Source: VXNF01 sp964618115
Lineage (GTDB): Bacteria; Actinomycetota; Acidimicrobiia; Acidimicrobiales; CATQHL01
Length of the DNA: 64,000 nucleotides
Direction of reading: 5' to 3'
Assembly (NCBI GenBank): GCA_964618115.1
Contig: CAZTZI010000097.1
Coordinates: forward strand, 23,912 to 87,911
Made by a program: the position numbers and the translations under genes. The notes under the pieces were generated by a model. That model was not told the origin of the DNA. It did not search any database and saw nothing but the letters and a program-made list of their open reading frames with translations. Shown here piece after piece: positions 43,929 to 51,943 of the stretch (the stretch's first letter is position 1; every line of letters begins with the position of its first letter).

Positions 43929-45767
43929 TCAGTTGACCTTGACGCGCACTTCGCTGTAGTCGCTCGCGACCAGGCAGATGTTGTTCCTGGTCCCGAGGCC
44001 CTCGAAGGGGCAGGGATACCGGAACGTCACCGGCTGCAGCGAGTCGCCCATCGACCACTTGCCGGATGCCAGTGACGCCGGAAGCATGAACGGCAGGTCC
44101 ACGGGCCCGAGGTTCTCCAGAGCGGCGAAGATGTCGGCGCGGCCGGGGTTCGGGCCGGCGTCGTAGATGGCTCGCAGGGCCACGCGGTAGACGCTGCAGA
44201 CGAGGCCCAGGATCCCCCACTTATTGGTCTCGACGGGATCCCTCGGGTCGTAGTCCTCGCCGAGCGGTGAGTTCTCACGGTATTCCCGCATGCACATCTC
44301 GTTGAAGGCGGGCGGCTCCCAGGCCGGATCGCGGAAGCGACCCGCGTCGGTGGTCACCAGCAGCACCGTTCCGTCGTAGAGTTCGCCGGCCGCGGCGCCG
44401 CCGAAGGTCAGGATCAGGTCGGCCACCACCTCGTTGCCCTGGCTGTTGAAGTCGGAGTTGTAGATCTGCACGTCGCCCGGCTCGAACCCCTGTGTCACCA
44501 TCTCGTTGATGTAACCCGGCAGCGAGACCGCGTTGAGCGTGGGGAACAGCACGTCCACGTCCTCCTCGATCAGGCGCTGGACGGACTCGGCCATGCCGCC
44601 GACGCAGAAGGACGTGCCGGCGCAATCGAGCACGTCGAAGACCCGCACGTCCACGCCAAGAGCCTGCAGCGTCGTCACCAGGCTGCCCTCGACCGCCTCG
44701 GCCTCACCCGGAGTGTTCGGGGCCACGACGCCGACGCGGCGGCCCTCGAGAGCGCCGTTGTCGGTGACGAACTTCGCCAGTGCGCCGAAGATCTCCTCCA
44801 CGGTGGTCGCGGTCGTGAACAGTCGCCCGCCGCCGCGCTGCAGGTACTCCGCCGGCAGGGCCTCGTGGGCAATGAGGACGGAGTCATGCTCCTCGGTGAT
44901 GCAGAGCTGGGCGGTTCCGGCGAAGGTCGTGGCGTTCATCACGATGACGCCGTCGTGGTTCTCGGTGGCCTCGATGCAGGCGGCGTTGCGCAGCGTGTCG
45001 ATGTCCACACCGCCCGCGCCCAGCGCCGACACCTCGACCAGCCGGAGATCGACCCGGCGTCCCCACACGCCGCCGCAGCGCTCGTTCACAATGCGGGTCA
45101 ACGTGTCGAACATGTCGGTCGGATCCCCGACGTCGACGGCGAGACCGGCGCCCACGAGCTCCTCGATCTGAGAGCGCATGTGCACGAGCGTGATGCTGTC
45201 GGCGCCGATGCCGGCGTCGGTGGCCCGCCGTTGTGCCGCCGGCGGGTCGTGGGGCAGGCAGAAGGCATCGAGCGAACCGAAGGGGTGGTTGCGGTCGAAG
45301 CCCCGCTGGAACTCCGCGAAGATGCCGCCGCGAGGATCGTCGTAGACGTTCGGCGGCGGCTCGCTCACCTCGGTGGTATCCACACTCGCCTCGGCGGGAT
45401 CGTCACCCTCGGAGGTCTCCGGGGCGGTCGGCATCGTCTCGAACGACGCCGTCTCGCTGTTGTCCGGCGGCGCGGGTGGCGGCGCTGCCGCATCGTCGCC
45501 CTCGACGACGTCGCCGCGGCCCTCGTCGACGTCAGGATCGCCGGCGGCCGCGGGGGGCGCGACGGCTTCGTCCGCGGCGGGGGCGGCAGCGGGCGCTCCT
45601 GCGTCGTCGGGATCGGCGCCGCTCGCGGCGGCGCCGCTGTCCGCCGCGGCGGGAGTAGCCGCGGGTCTCGCGTCGGGCTCCGCCGTCTCGCCCCCGCAGG
45701 CGGTGGCCAGCAGCGCCGAGGCCAGCGCCACCGCACAGGCGCGTCTCCAGAATGATCGCGTTCTCAC
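43929..45767 (-). CDS. Large substrate-binding lipoprotein, LivJ-like, paralogue 1
   Basis: 612 aa. Signal peptide with lipobox LLATAC (Cys near residue 26), then about 100 residues of Ala/Asp/Pro/Glu-rich linker, then a type I periplasmic binding domain (NVYDDPRGG onward). It shares long blocks with the next gene upstream, for example GGVDIDTLRNAACIEAT and SVQRLIE, so the two are recent paralogues. Several paired cysteines (such as CAGTSFC and FRYPCPF) are conserved. GTG 45767 is preferred, since TAGCTT lies 8 nt upstream; ATG 45773 is two codons earlier. Likely partner of the Liv transporter at 47769-51394. Confidence 0.8.
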   Translation of the reverse strand: MRTRSFWRRACAVALASALLATACGGETAEPDARPAATPAAADSGAAASGADPDDAGAPAAAPAADEAVAPPAAAGDPDVDEGRGDVVEGDDAAAPPPAPPDNSETASFETMPTAPETSEGDDPAEASVDTTEVSEPPPNVYDDPRGGIFAEFQRGFDRNHPFGSLDAFCLPHDPPAAQRRATDAGIGADSITLVHMRSQIEELVGAGLAVDVGDPTDMFDTLTRIVNERCGGVWGRRVDLRLVEVSALGAGGVDIDTLRNAACIEATENHDGVIVMNATTFAGTAQLCITEEHDSVLIAHEALPAEYLQRGGGRLFTTATTVEEIFGALAKFVTDNGALEGRRVGVVAPNTPGEAEAVEGSLVTTLQALGVDVRVFDVLDCAGTSFCVGGMAESVQRLIEEDVDVLFPTLNAVSLPGYINEMVTQGFEPGDVQIYNSDFNSQGNEVVADLILTFGGAAAGELYDGTVLLVTTDAGRFRDPAWEPPAFNEMCMREYRENSPLGEDYDPRDPVETNKWGILGLVCSVYRVALRAIYDAGPNPGRADIFAALENLGPVDLPFMLPASLASGKWSMGDSLQPVTFRYPCPFEGLGTRNNICLVASDYSEVRVKVN

Positions 45768-45775
45768 AACCATCC

Positions 45776-45781
45776 AAGCTA
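45776..45781 (-). promoter_or_regulatory. -10 box for binding lipoprotein paralogue 1
   Basis: TAGCTT on the minus strand, 8 nt before GTG 45767, so this copy has its own promoter despite following its paralogue by 57 nt. Confidence 0.35.
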
Positions 45782-45824
45782 GACGAAAAGGCACGGCGCG
45801 GCAGGAGCCGGGCGCAGGCGTCGG

Positions 45825-47621
45825 TCAGTTGACCCCGACCTGCAGCTCGCTGTAGTCGCTCGGCATGTGGCAGGTGCCGGCGGTGGTGCCCAACTCCTCG
45901 AAGGGACATGGGAAGCGGAAGGTCACAGGCTGGAGGGAATCGCCCATGGTCCACTTGCCGGGCGCCAGCGAGCCCGGCAGCATGCTGACCAGGTCCACCG
46001 GTCCGAGGTTCTCCAGAGCGGCGAAGATGTCGGCCCGGCTGGGGTTGGGGCCGGAATCGTAGAGCCCGCGGAGAGCCACCCGATAGATGCTGCACACGAG
46101 ACCCACCATGCCGTGCATGTTCGTCTCAACCGGATCCCGCGGGTCGTAGTACTCGCCGATGGCCGAGTTCTCCGCGTACTCGCGCATGCACATCTCGTCG
46201 AAGGCCGTGGCCGGGGGGTACTCGGGCAACCGGTAGCGGCCCGAGTCCCCGTGCACCAGCAGCACCGTGCCGTCATAGAGTTCGCCGGCCGCCTCGCCGC
46301 CGAACGTGACGATCAGGCCCGACACGATCTCGTTGCCCTGGTTGTTGAAATCGGAGTTGTAGAACCGCACGTCGCCCGGCGCGAACCCCTGCGTGACCAT
46401 CTCGGTGATGTAGGCCGGCAGGGAGAGGGCGTTCGTCGTGGGAAAGAGCACGTCGACGCCCCCCTCGATCAGGCGCTGCACCGACTCGGCCATGCCGCCG
46501 ATGCAGACGGAGGTGCCGCCGCAGTCGAGCACATCGAACGCCCGCACGTCCACGCCTGCCGCCTCGAGGGTCGCAACCAGGCTGGCCTCGGTCGCCTCCG
46601 CCTCTCCCGGCGTGTTGGAGGCCACGACGGCGACGCGGCGGCCCTCCAGGGCGCCGGTCGAGTTGAGGTACTCGGCCAGTGCGCGCAGATTGCCCTCCAG
46701 GGTGGTCGCGGTCGTGAGCAGGCGGCCTCCGCCCCGCTGCACGTACTCCTCGGGCAGGGCCTGGTGGGTGATGAGAGCGGAGTCGTGCTCCTCGGTGACG
46801 CAGAGCTGGGCGGTGCCCTGGAAGCTGGTGGAATTCAGCAGGATGACGGCTTCGTGGTCCTCAGTGGCCTCGATGCAGGCGGCGTTTCGCAGCGTGTCGA
46901 TGTCCACACCGCCGACGCCCAGCGCGGCGACCTCCACCAGCTTCAGATCGACCTTCCGCCCCCACACGCCGCCGCAGCGCTCGTTGACGATGCGGGTGAA
47001 GGTGTCGAACATGTCGGCAGGGTCGCCGACCGGAGCGGCGAATCCCATGTCCACGATCTCCTCGATCCGTGTGCGCACGTGCACGAACGTGACGGTGTCG
47101 GCGCCGATACCGCTGTCCGTGGCGCGCCGAGGCTCGGTCGGCTCACCGTGCGGGAGGCAGAAGGCGTCGAGCGAACCAAACGGGTGATCGCGGTCGAAGC
47201 CGCGTTGGAAGTCCGCGAAGACGCCGCCCCGAGGATCCTCGTAGACGTTGGCGGGGACCGCCTCGGCGCCGGCGCCGGTCACCACATCCCCCGGAGCAGG
47301 AGCCGGAGTCTCGTCGCCGGCTTCGCCAGTGGGCACGCTCCCCTCCCGCTCGGCGGTCTCGGCACCTGGGGCGGGCGCGCTGTCCGCCGGAGCTGGGGGA
47401 TCGACAGCAGGGTCGTGGCCACCGACGGCGGAGTCCTCACCGGCGTCGCCGGTGGACCCAGCTCCCTCCGTCACCGCATCGCCGGAGGCGGGTGCTCCCA
47501 GCGCCTCGGGCGCAGCGGAGGTGGCGGCGGGCGTTTCATCCCCCTCCCCGCACGCTGCCGCCGTCAGGAGCACCGCCAGCGCCACGGCCATCGAGCGCCC
47601 GAGTCGGAACTCCTGCCCCAC
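45825..47621 (-). CDS. Large substrate-binding lipoprotein, LivJ-like, paralogue 2
   Basis: 598 aa. Lipoprotein signal ending in TAAC (Cys near residue 24), a disordered Ala/Glu/Gly/Pro linker to about 125, then the same binding domain as paralogue 1; the C-termini SDYSELQVGVN and SDYSEVRVKVN are near-identical. GTG 47621 has TATGTT 8 nt upstream. It diverges from livF, with a 17-nt palindrome in the shared promoter. Two paralogues next to one transporter suggest two ligands or different expression conditions. Confidence 0.82.
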   Translation of the reverse strand: MGQEFRLGRSMAVALAVLLTAAACGEGDETPAATSAAPEALGAPASGDAVTEGAGSTGDAGEDSAVGGHDPAVDPPAPADSAPAPGAETAEREGSVPTGEAGDETPAPAPGDVVTGAGAEAVPANVYEDPRGGVFADFQRGFDRDHPFGSLDAFCLPHGEPTEPRRATDSGIGADTVTFVHVRTRIEEIVDMGFAAPVGDPADMFDTFTRIVNERCGGVWGRKVDLKLVEVAALGVGGVDIDTLRNAACIEATEDHEAVILLNSTSFQGTAQLCVTEEHDSALITHQALPEEYVQRGGGRLLTTATTLEGNLRALAEYLNSTGALEGRRVAVVASNTPGEAEATEASLVATLEAAGVDVRAFDVLDCGGTSVCIGGMAESVQRLIEGGVDVLFPTTNALSLPAYITEMVTQGFAPGDVRFYNSDFNNQGNEIVSGLIVTFGGEAAGELYDGTVLLVHGDSGRYRLPEYPPATAFDEMCMREYAENSAIGEYYDPRDPVETNMHGMVGLVCSIYRVALRGLYDSGPNPSRADIFAALENLGPVDLVSMLPGSLAPGKWTMGDSLQPVTFRFPCPFEELGTTAGTCHMPSDYSELQVGVN

Positions 47622-47629
47622 GGTGACTC

Positions 47630-47635
47630 AACATA
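47630..47635 (-). promoter_or_regulatory. -10 box for binding lipoprotein paralogue 2
   Basis: TATGTT, 8 nt before GTG 47621 on the minus strand; the palindrome at 47650-47666 covers the expected -35 position. Confidence 0.4.
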
Positions 47636-47649
47636 GACGAGACCACGGT

Positions 47650-47666
47650 TCTACAACACTTGTAGA
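47650..47666. promoter_or_regulatory. Palindromic operator candidate
   Basis: TCTACAACACTTGTAGA has perfect 7-bp arms around CAC. It sits between the divergent binding-protein and livF starts, at the -35 position of the minus-strand promoter, so it looks like a dimeric repressor site. The regulator is unknown. Confidence 0.5.
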
Positions 47667-47768
47667 CCAGCCGTTCACCCTCCCCGTCACGCCGTCTGGC
47701 TGTCTCCCCGGACGGCTATCGGTTCGGAAATCGGGACCGACCCCGCCGGATGGGGCAGACTTTCGGCG

Positions 47769-48551
47769 GTGCAGTCCGGATCGCAGGCATCCCCGATGCT
47801 GCAGGTACGCAACCTCTCCGCCGGTTACGGGCACGTGCGGGTGCTGTTCGGCGTGAGTTTCTCACTGGCACGCAGCGAGACGGTGGCGCTGCTGGGCGCC
47901 AACGGAGCGGGCAAGACGACGCTGCTGCGCACCCTGGGCGGCCTGCTGGTGCCCAACGAAGGTGCGGTGCGCCTCGGCGGGCGCAACATCACCTTCAGCG
48001 AACCCGAGACCCGGTTCCGCAACGGGATGGTGCAACTGCGCGGCGGCGAGGGCACCTTCGCCCCGCTCAGCGTCGGCGACAACCTCCGCGCCGCGTTGAT
48101 CGGGGCCGGCCTGCGGCGTGCAGAGATCCTGGAGCGGCGCGACGAGGCGCTGACCGTCTTCCCCGCGCTGGCGGACCGCCTCGACGATCCCGCCCGCGAT
48201 CTCTCGGGCGGCCAGCGGCAGATGCTGGCCCTGGCGATGGTGCTGCAGCACCGCCCGGAACTGCTGCTGATCGACGAACTGAGCCTCGGCCTGGCGCCGA
48301 TCGTGGTGCAAGAACTGCTCGGAGCGCTTGCCCAGCTCCGCGAGCAGGGCCGGACGATGCTGGTGGTCGAGCAGTCCGTGAGCCTGGCTCTCGACCTCGC
48401 CGATCGCGCCATGTTCCTCGAGAACGGCCGGGTCGTCTTCGAGGGGCGCTCGGAGGAGTTGCAGCAGCGTCACGACCTGCTGCGAGCAGCCTTCCTGGGC
48501 GAATCGGAGGGTGCGGCCGCATCGGCTGGGGAGGGGACGGCCGAGCCGTGA
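47769..48551 (+). CDS. livF: Branched-chain amino acid-type ABC transporter ATPase (LivF)
   Basis: 260 aa. Walker A GANGAGKTT, signature DLSGGQRQMLALAMVL, Walker B LLLIDELSLGLAP and the switch region LVVEQSV. The residue after DE is Leu where most LivF proteins have Pro. Start GTG 47769, with CAGACT 7 nt upstream. The stop overlaps the fused permease gene (GTGA). It pairs with the ATPase domain of that protein. Confidence 0.9.
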   Translation: MQSGSQASPMLQVRNLSAGYGHVRVLFGVSFSLARSETVALLGANGAGKTTLLRTLGGLLVPNEGAVRLGGRNITFSEPETRFRNGMVQLRGGEGTFAPLSVGDNLRAALIGAGLRRAEILERRDEALTVFPALADRLDDPARDLSGGQRQMLALAMVLQHRPELLLIDELSLGLAPIVVQELLGALAQLREQGRTMLVVEQSVSLALDLADRAMFLENGRVVFEGRSEELQQRHDLLRAAFLGESEGAAASAGEGTAEP

Positions 48552-51394
48552 TCGAGGTGATGGGTTGGGGGGTCTCGCAGCAGGACCTGCTCATCGGCGG
48601 CGTCACCGGGCTCACCTACGCCGCCCTCGCCGCCGGTTTCGTGCTGGTCTACCGAGGCAGCGGGATCCTGAACTTCGCACACGCGGATGTGGGCGCGCTC
48701 TGTGCCGCCACGTTCGTGCTGATGCTGGCGGGATACGGGCTCAACTGGTGGATGGCGTTCGCGGTGGCGATCGTGGGCGGCTTCATCGTCGGCGGCGCCA
48801 TCGAGCTGACGATCATCCGGAGGCTTTCGAAGTCGTCGCGGCTGGTGCTGCTCATAGCAACCATCGGCGTGGGCCAGTTGCTGGTCCTCGCCAGGATCAA
48901 CCTGCCGGCGGTGCTGCGACCCGGCCCGATCCCACCGCCTTTCGACCTGCGCTGGGAGGTCACCGATGACCTCCGGATCCTGGGCAGGGAGCTCATCATC
49001 ATCATCGCCGTGCCGCTGATGGTGGGCCTCCTGGGCCTGGTGCTGCACTGGACCCGCTTCGGTCTGGCGGCTCGGGCGGCCGCCGCCAATCCCGAGACCG
49101 CCCGCACCTACGGCATCCGCACGCGCCGGATCTCCACCGCCCTCTGGGGTATCGCCGGGTCGCTCTCGGCCGCCACGGCCGTGTTCTTCGCGCCGCTCGA
49201 GGGGGTGAGTGCCGCCCAGACCGGCACCGCCGCCCTGGCTCCTCCGCTGCTGCTGCGGGCCCTCGTGGTCAGCCTCATCGCCAGGATGCGCTCGCTGCCG
49301 ATGACCCTGCTGGGCGGCGTCGCCGTCGGTATCGCCGAGAAGATCGTGCGGGACAATGTGGCGTCGGCCAACCGCTCGATCGTGGATCTGTACCTGTTCG
49401 GTGCCGTGGTCGTGGCCGTGCTGTTCGCGGTGCGCGCCCGCCGCGACGAGGCCGGCTGGTCGCTGTCGCCCAAGCTCCGAGCGGTGCCTCGGGAGTTCGG
49501 CCACCTGGCGATCGTGCGCCACCTGGGCACAATCGGGCTGGGCGGCATCTTCGTTTTCCTGGGGTTGCTGGGCTGGCTGCTGGACTCACCCACATCTCTC
49601 TGGCTCTGGTCGGGAATCCTCATTCACACGATGGTCGCCCTGTCGCTCACCTTGCTGACCGGCTGGGCGGGACAGATCTCCCTGGGACAGTTCGCCTTCG
49701 TGGGTCTGGGAGCGTTCTGCCTGGTGGCGCTTACCAAGGGACACGACATCCCCATCCCGCTCAACGCCTTCGACCTCTCGCTCACGCTGAACTGGGGCAC
49801 GGCGGTGGTGCTGTGCACGCTGATCGGCGCGCTGGCGGCGCTGGTCATCGGCATCCCCGCGCTGCGCGTGCGCGGGCTGTTCCTGGCGGTGGCCACGCTG
49901 GCCTTCGCCGTGGCGTCGGCCAACTGGATCCTGGCTCAGGATGTCTTCACCGGCGGCACCACGGCTGTCCGCCCGGTGGCCGAGCCGGTGCTGGGACCGT
50001 TCGACTTCGGGGCATCCCGCAAGTCGTTCTACTTCCTCTGCCTGGGGTTCCTGATCGTGGTGACGGTGCTGCTGGCGAGATTGCGGCACACGGGCATCGG
50101 CCGCTCGCTGCTGGCGGTGCGCGAGAACGAGGAGATGGCCGCGGCCAGCACGGTGTCGGTCACCCGCATGAAGATCATGGGTTTCGCCATCGCCGGCGGG
50201 GTGGCGGCCCTGGCGGGTGCGCTCTACGGCACGCTGCAGGAGAATCTCAGCCCGGCCAACACCTTCGCACCGGGGTTCTCCATCGACGTCGTGGCGATCT
50301 CGGTCATCGGCGGGCTCGGATCGATCGCGGGACCGTTCCTGGGTGTCCTCTGGGTCAAGGGAATCCCGGCGCTGTTCGACCCGACGGCGCCACCGGAGTC
50401 GATCCGTCTCGTCACGTCGGGCATCGGCCTGCTGCTCCTCCTGCTCTACCTGCCGGGCGGTCTCGTGCAATTCCTCTACAACGGGCGCGATGCCCTGCTG
50501 CACATGATCAGCCGCTCGCGCTTCGGGGCACGCGCCTCCCCCCAGAGATCGGCACCGATGCCGGTCTCGGCGCTCACCGTGCCGCCCAGACCGGCGGTCC
50601 CCGACTCGCCGGTGTGGCTGCGCACGCAGGCGCTCAGCGTCAGCTTCGGAGGGAACAGGGCGGTGCGGGATGTGGAGTTCGAAGTGCACCGCGGCGAGCT
50701 CGTGGGGCTCATCGGCACCAACGGTGCGGGCAAGTCCACCCTCATGAACGCGGTCAGCGGGTTGGTGCCGGCTTCGGGCACCGTCGAGCTGCTCGGAACG
50801 GACGTGTCGAGCCTCAGCGCCCACGAACGTCACCGGCGCGGCCTGGGTCGCACCTTCCAGTCTGCGCGCCTGTATCCCGACCTGACGGTCCAGGAGACCC
50901 TGATGGTGGCGCTGGAGGCGCGGCGCCGGTCGCTGCTGCTGCCGTCCCTGCTGGGAGTGCCGCCATCGCCCCGCGCCGAGCGGCAGAAGAGGTCTGAGGC
51001 TGCCGAGGTGGTCGACTATCTGGGACTCGGGGACTTCGCCGGCTACTTCGTCTCCGAACTATCCACCGGCACCCGCCACGTCGTGGAACTCGGTTGCATG
51101 CTGGCCAGCGGCGCCCGTGTGCTGATGTTCGACGAGCCCACCGGTGGCCTATCCCAGCGGGAGACCGAGGAGTTCGGCCCCAGGATCAAGGAGGTGCAGG
51201 CCGAACTCGATGCCGCCGCCGTCGTGATCGAGCACGACGTGCCACTTGTGATGGGGATCTCGGACCGGATGTACTGCCTGGAGGCCGGCTCGGTCATCTC
51301 GGTGGGAACACCCGGCCAACTGCGCGCCGATCCCGCCGTGATCGCCTCCTACCTCGGTACCGACGAGCGCACGACCGGCCGCACCGTCGTCTGA
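48548..51394 (+). CDS. Single-chain LivH-LivM-LivG fusion (two permeases plus ATPase)
   Basis: 948 aa. Residues about 1-290 are LivH-like (LVYRGSGILNFAHADVGAL), about 305-640 LivM-like (LLTGWAGQISLGQFAF; VRENEEMAAA), a loop of about 40 residues follows, and about 685-948 is LivG-like: Walker A GTNGAGKST near 722, GLGRTFQSARLYPDLTVQE and Walker B VLMFDEPTGGL. The signature motif is LSTGTRHVVELG, less canonical than LSGGQ. LivF and this protein thus make the whole membrane complex. The frame is continuous with no in-frame stop, so this is a true fusion. The start is the GTG overlapping livF. Confidence 0.9.
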   Translation: MIEVMGWGVSQQDLLIGGVTGLTYAALAAGFVLVYRGSGILNFAHADVGALCAATFVLMLAGYGLNWWMAFAVAIVGGFIVGGAIELTIIRRLSKSSRLVLLIATIGVGQLLVLARINLPAVLRPGPIPPPFDLRWEVTDDLRILGRELIIIIAVPLMVGLLGLVLHWTRFGLAARAAAANPETARTYGIRTRRISTALWGIAGSLSAATAVFFAPLEGVSAAQTGTAALAPPLLLRALVVSLIARMRSLPMTLLGGVAVGIAEKIVRDNVASANRSIVDLYLFGAVVVAVLFAVRARRDEAGWSLSPKLRAVPREFGHLAIVRHLGTIGLGGIFVFLGLLGWLLDSPTSLWLWSGILIHTMVALSLTLLTGWAGQISLGQFAFVGLGAFCLVALTKGHDIPIPLNAFDLSLTLNWGTAVVLCTLIGALAALVIGIPALRVRGLFLAVATLAFAVASANWILAQDVFTGGTTAVRPVAEPVLGPFDFGASRKSFYFLCLGFLIVVTVLLARLRHTGIGRSLLAVRENEEMAAASTVSVTRMKIMGFAIAGGVAALAGALYGTLQENLSPANTFAPGFSIDVVAISVIGGLGSIAGPFLGVLWVKGIPALFDPTAPPESIRLVTSGIGLLLLLLYLPGGLVQFLYNGRDALLHMISRSRFGARASPQRSAPMPVSALTVPPRPAVPDSPVWLRTQALSVSFGGNRAVRDVEFEVHRGELVGLIGTNGAGKSTLMNAVSGLVPASGTVELLGTDVSSLSAHERHRRGLGRTFQSARLYPDLTVQETLMVALEARRRSLLLPSLLGVPPSPRAERQKRSEAAEVVDYLGLGDFAGYFVSELSTGTRHVVELGCMLASGARVLMFDEPTGGLSQRETEEFGPRIKEVQAELDAAAVVIEHDVPLVMGISDRMYCLEAGSVISVGTPGQLRADPAVIASYLGTDERTTGRTVV

Positions 51395-51417
51395 AGTGGG
51401 TGACTCGGGACGCGCAA

Positions 51418-51448
51418 CGGCCCGGGAGCCGCTTGGCACCCCGGGCCG
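51418..51448. terminator. Terminator-like hairpin 1 after the Liv fusion gene
   Basis: CGGCCCGGG (51418-51426) pairs perfectly with CCCGGGCCG (51440-51448). It lies between convergent genes. Confidence 0.5.
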
Positions 51449-51463
51449 GTTGCCGGATTCCTG

Positions 51464-51487
51464 CCCTACCGCACGAGGGCGGTAGGG
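51464..51487. terminator. Terminator-like hairpin 2, bidirectional
   Basis: CCCTACCGC and GCGGTAGGG form a 9-bp perfect stem with a 6-nt loop, just before the stop of the minus-strand His-rich gene. Confidence 0.5.
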
Positions 51488-51496
51488 ACGCCCGAT

Positions 51497-51703
51497 TCAG
51501 GCCTTTGCGGCCGCGTGGTGGTGGTGATGGTCCTCCTCACAGCAGTCGCCGTGATGGTGGTGATGATGCGTCTCCTCGCAACAGTCACCGTCATCGTGCG
51601 ACGCCTCGGCGTGGTGGTGGTGGTGATCCTCCTCACAGCAGTCGCCGTGATGGTGGTGATGATGCGTCTCCTCGCAACAATCGTCGGCGTGCTCGTCGGC
51701 CAT
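51497..51703 (-). CDS. His/Cys-rich small metal-binding protein built of repeats
   Basis: 68 aa with 24 His and 8 Cys, the latter as four CC pairs. Two copies of a unit of the form DCCEET-H6-GDCCEED-H5 are joined by a short linker; the DNA holds an exact 53-nt duplication. No known fold or family recognised. The content and place (next to a His-rich CDF exporter, Zur and ZnuABC, behind a Zur-type box) suggest zinc storage, buffering or delivery in the cytoplasm; there is no signal peptide. Start ATG 51703 has AAGGAG 9 nt upstream. Polyhistidine frames can arise by chance, but the ribosome-binding site and promoter argue for a gene. Confidence 0.7.
   Translation of the reverse strand: MADEHADDCCEETHHHHHHGDCCEEDHHHHHAEASHDDGDCCEETHHHHHHGDCCEEDHHHHHAAAKA
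51531..51679. repeat. Exact 53-nt direct repeat inside the His/Cys-rich gene
   Basis: 51531-51583 and 51627-51679 are identical, 96 nt (32 codons) apart. Each copy encodes one metal-binding unit, so the gene grew by duplication. Confidence 0.85.
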
Positions 51704-51752
51704 CCTGGTTTCTCCTTCGGTCGTCTCCGACGGTCGGGACTGAACCGACGGA

Positions 51753-51781
51753 TCATTGTGAATGATTATCAATCTTGTCGA
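51753..51781 (-). promoter_or_regulatory. Promoter of the His/Cys-rich gene
   Basis: TCGACA (51776-51781), a 17-nt spacer and CAATGA (51753-51758) on the minus strand. A Zur-like box lies in the spacer. Confidence 0.45.
51757..51771. promoter_or_regulatory. Zur-box candidate, with a weaker second copy at 51777-51791
   Basis: TGTGAATGATTATCA matches 12 of 15 positions of the actinobacterial Zur consensus TGAAAATGATTTTCA, as I recall it. It covers the spacer and -10 box of the His/Cys-rich gene. A second site 20 nt away matches 9 of 15, best in its right half. Confidence 0.55.
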
Positions 51782-51943
51782 TTGATTCTCATGTAGTCCC
51801 TTACGTCCGACTGTATCACCGGGATGCCGTCGCGTATTATCGTTGTCGGAGACGCGCGACATTCCCGGCTTCCAAACGGTGTCGCTGCGATCAACTAGCG
51901 TTCGACAGCCGGCTCCTCGCCCAGCGAACAGATCGGAGCGTTG

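Noticed and set aside
43929..47621. The two binding lipoproteins as one gene broken by a frameshift
   Set aside because: Each has its own signal peptide, full binding domain, stop and promoter-like box; they are tandem paralogues.
47750..48547. N-terminal extension of the Liv fusion through livF
   Set aside because: The open frame overlaps livF out of register and is Arg/Ala-rich; the GTGA overlap at 48548 is the natural start.
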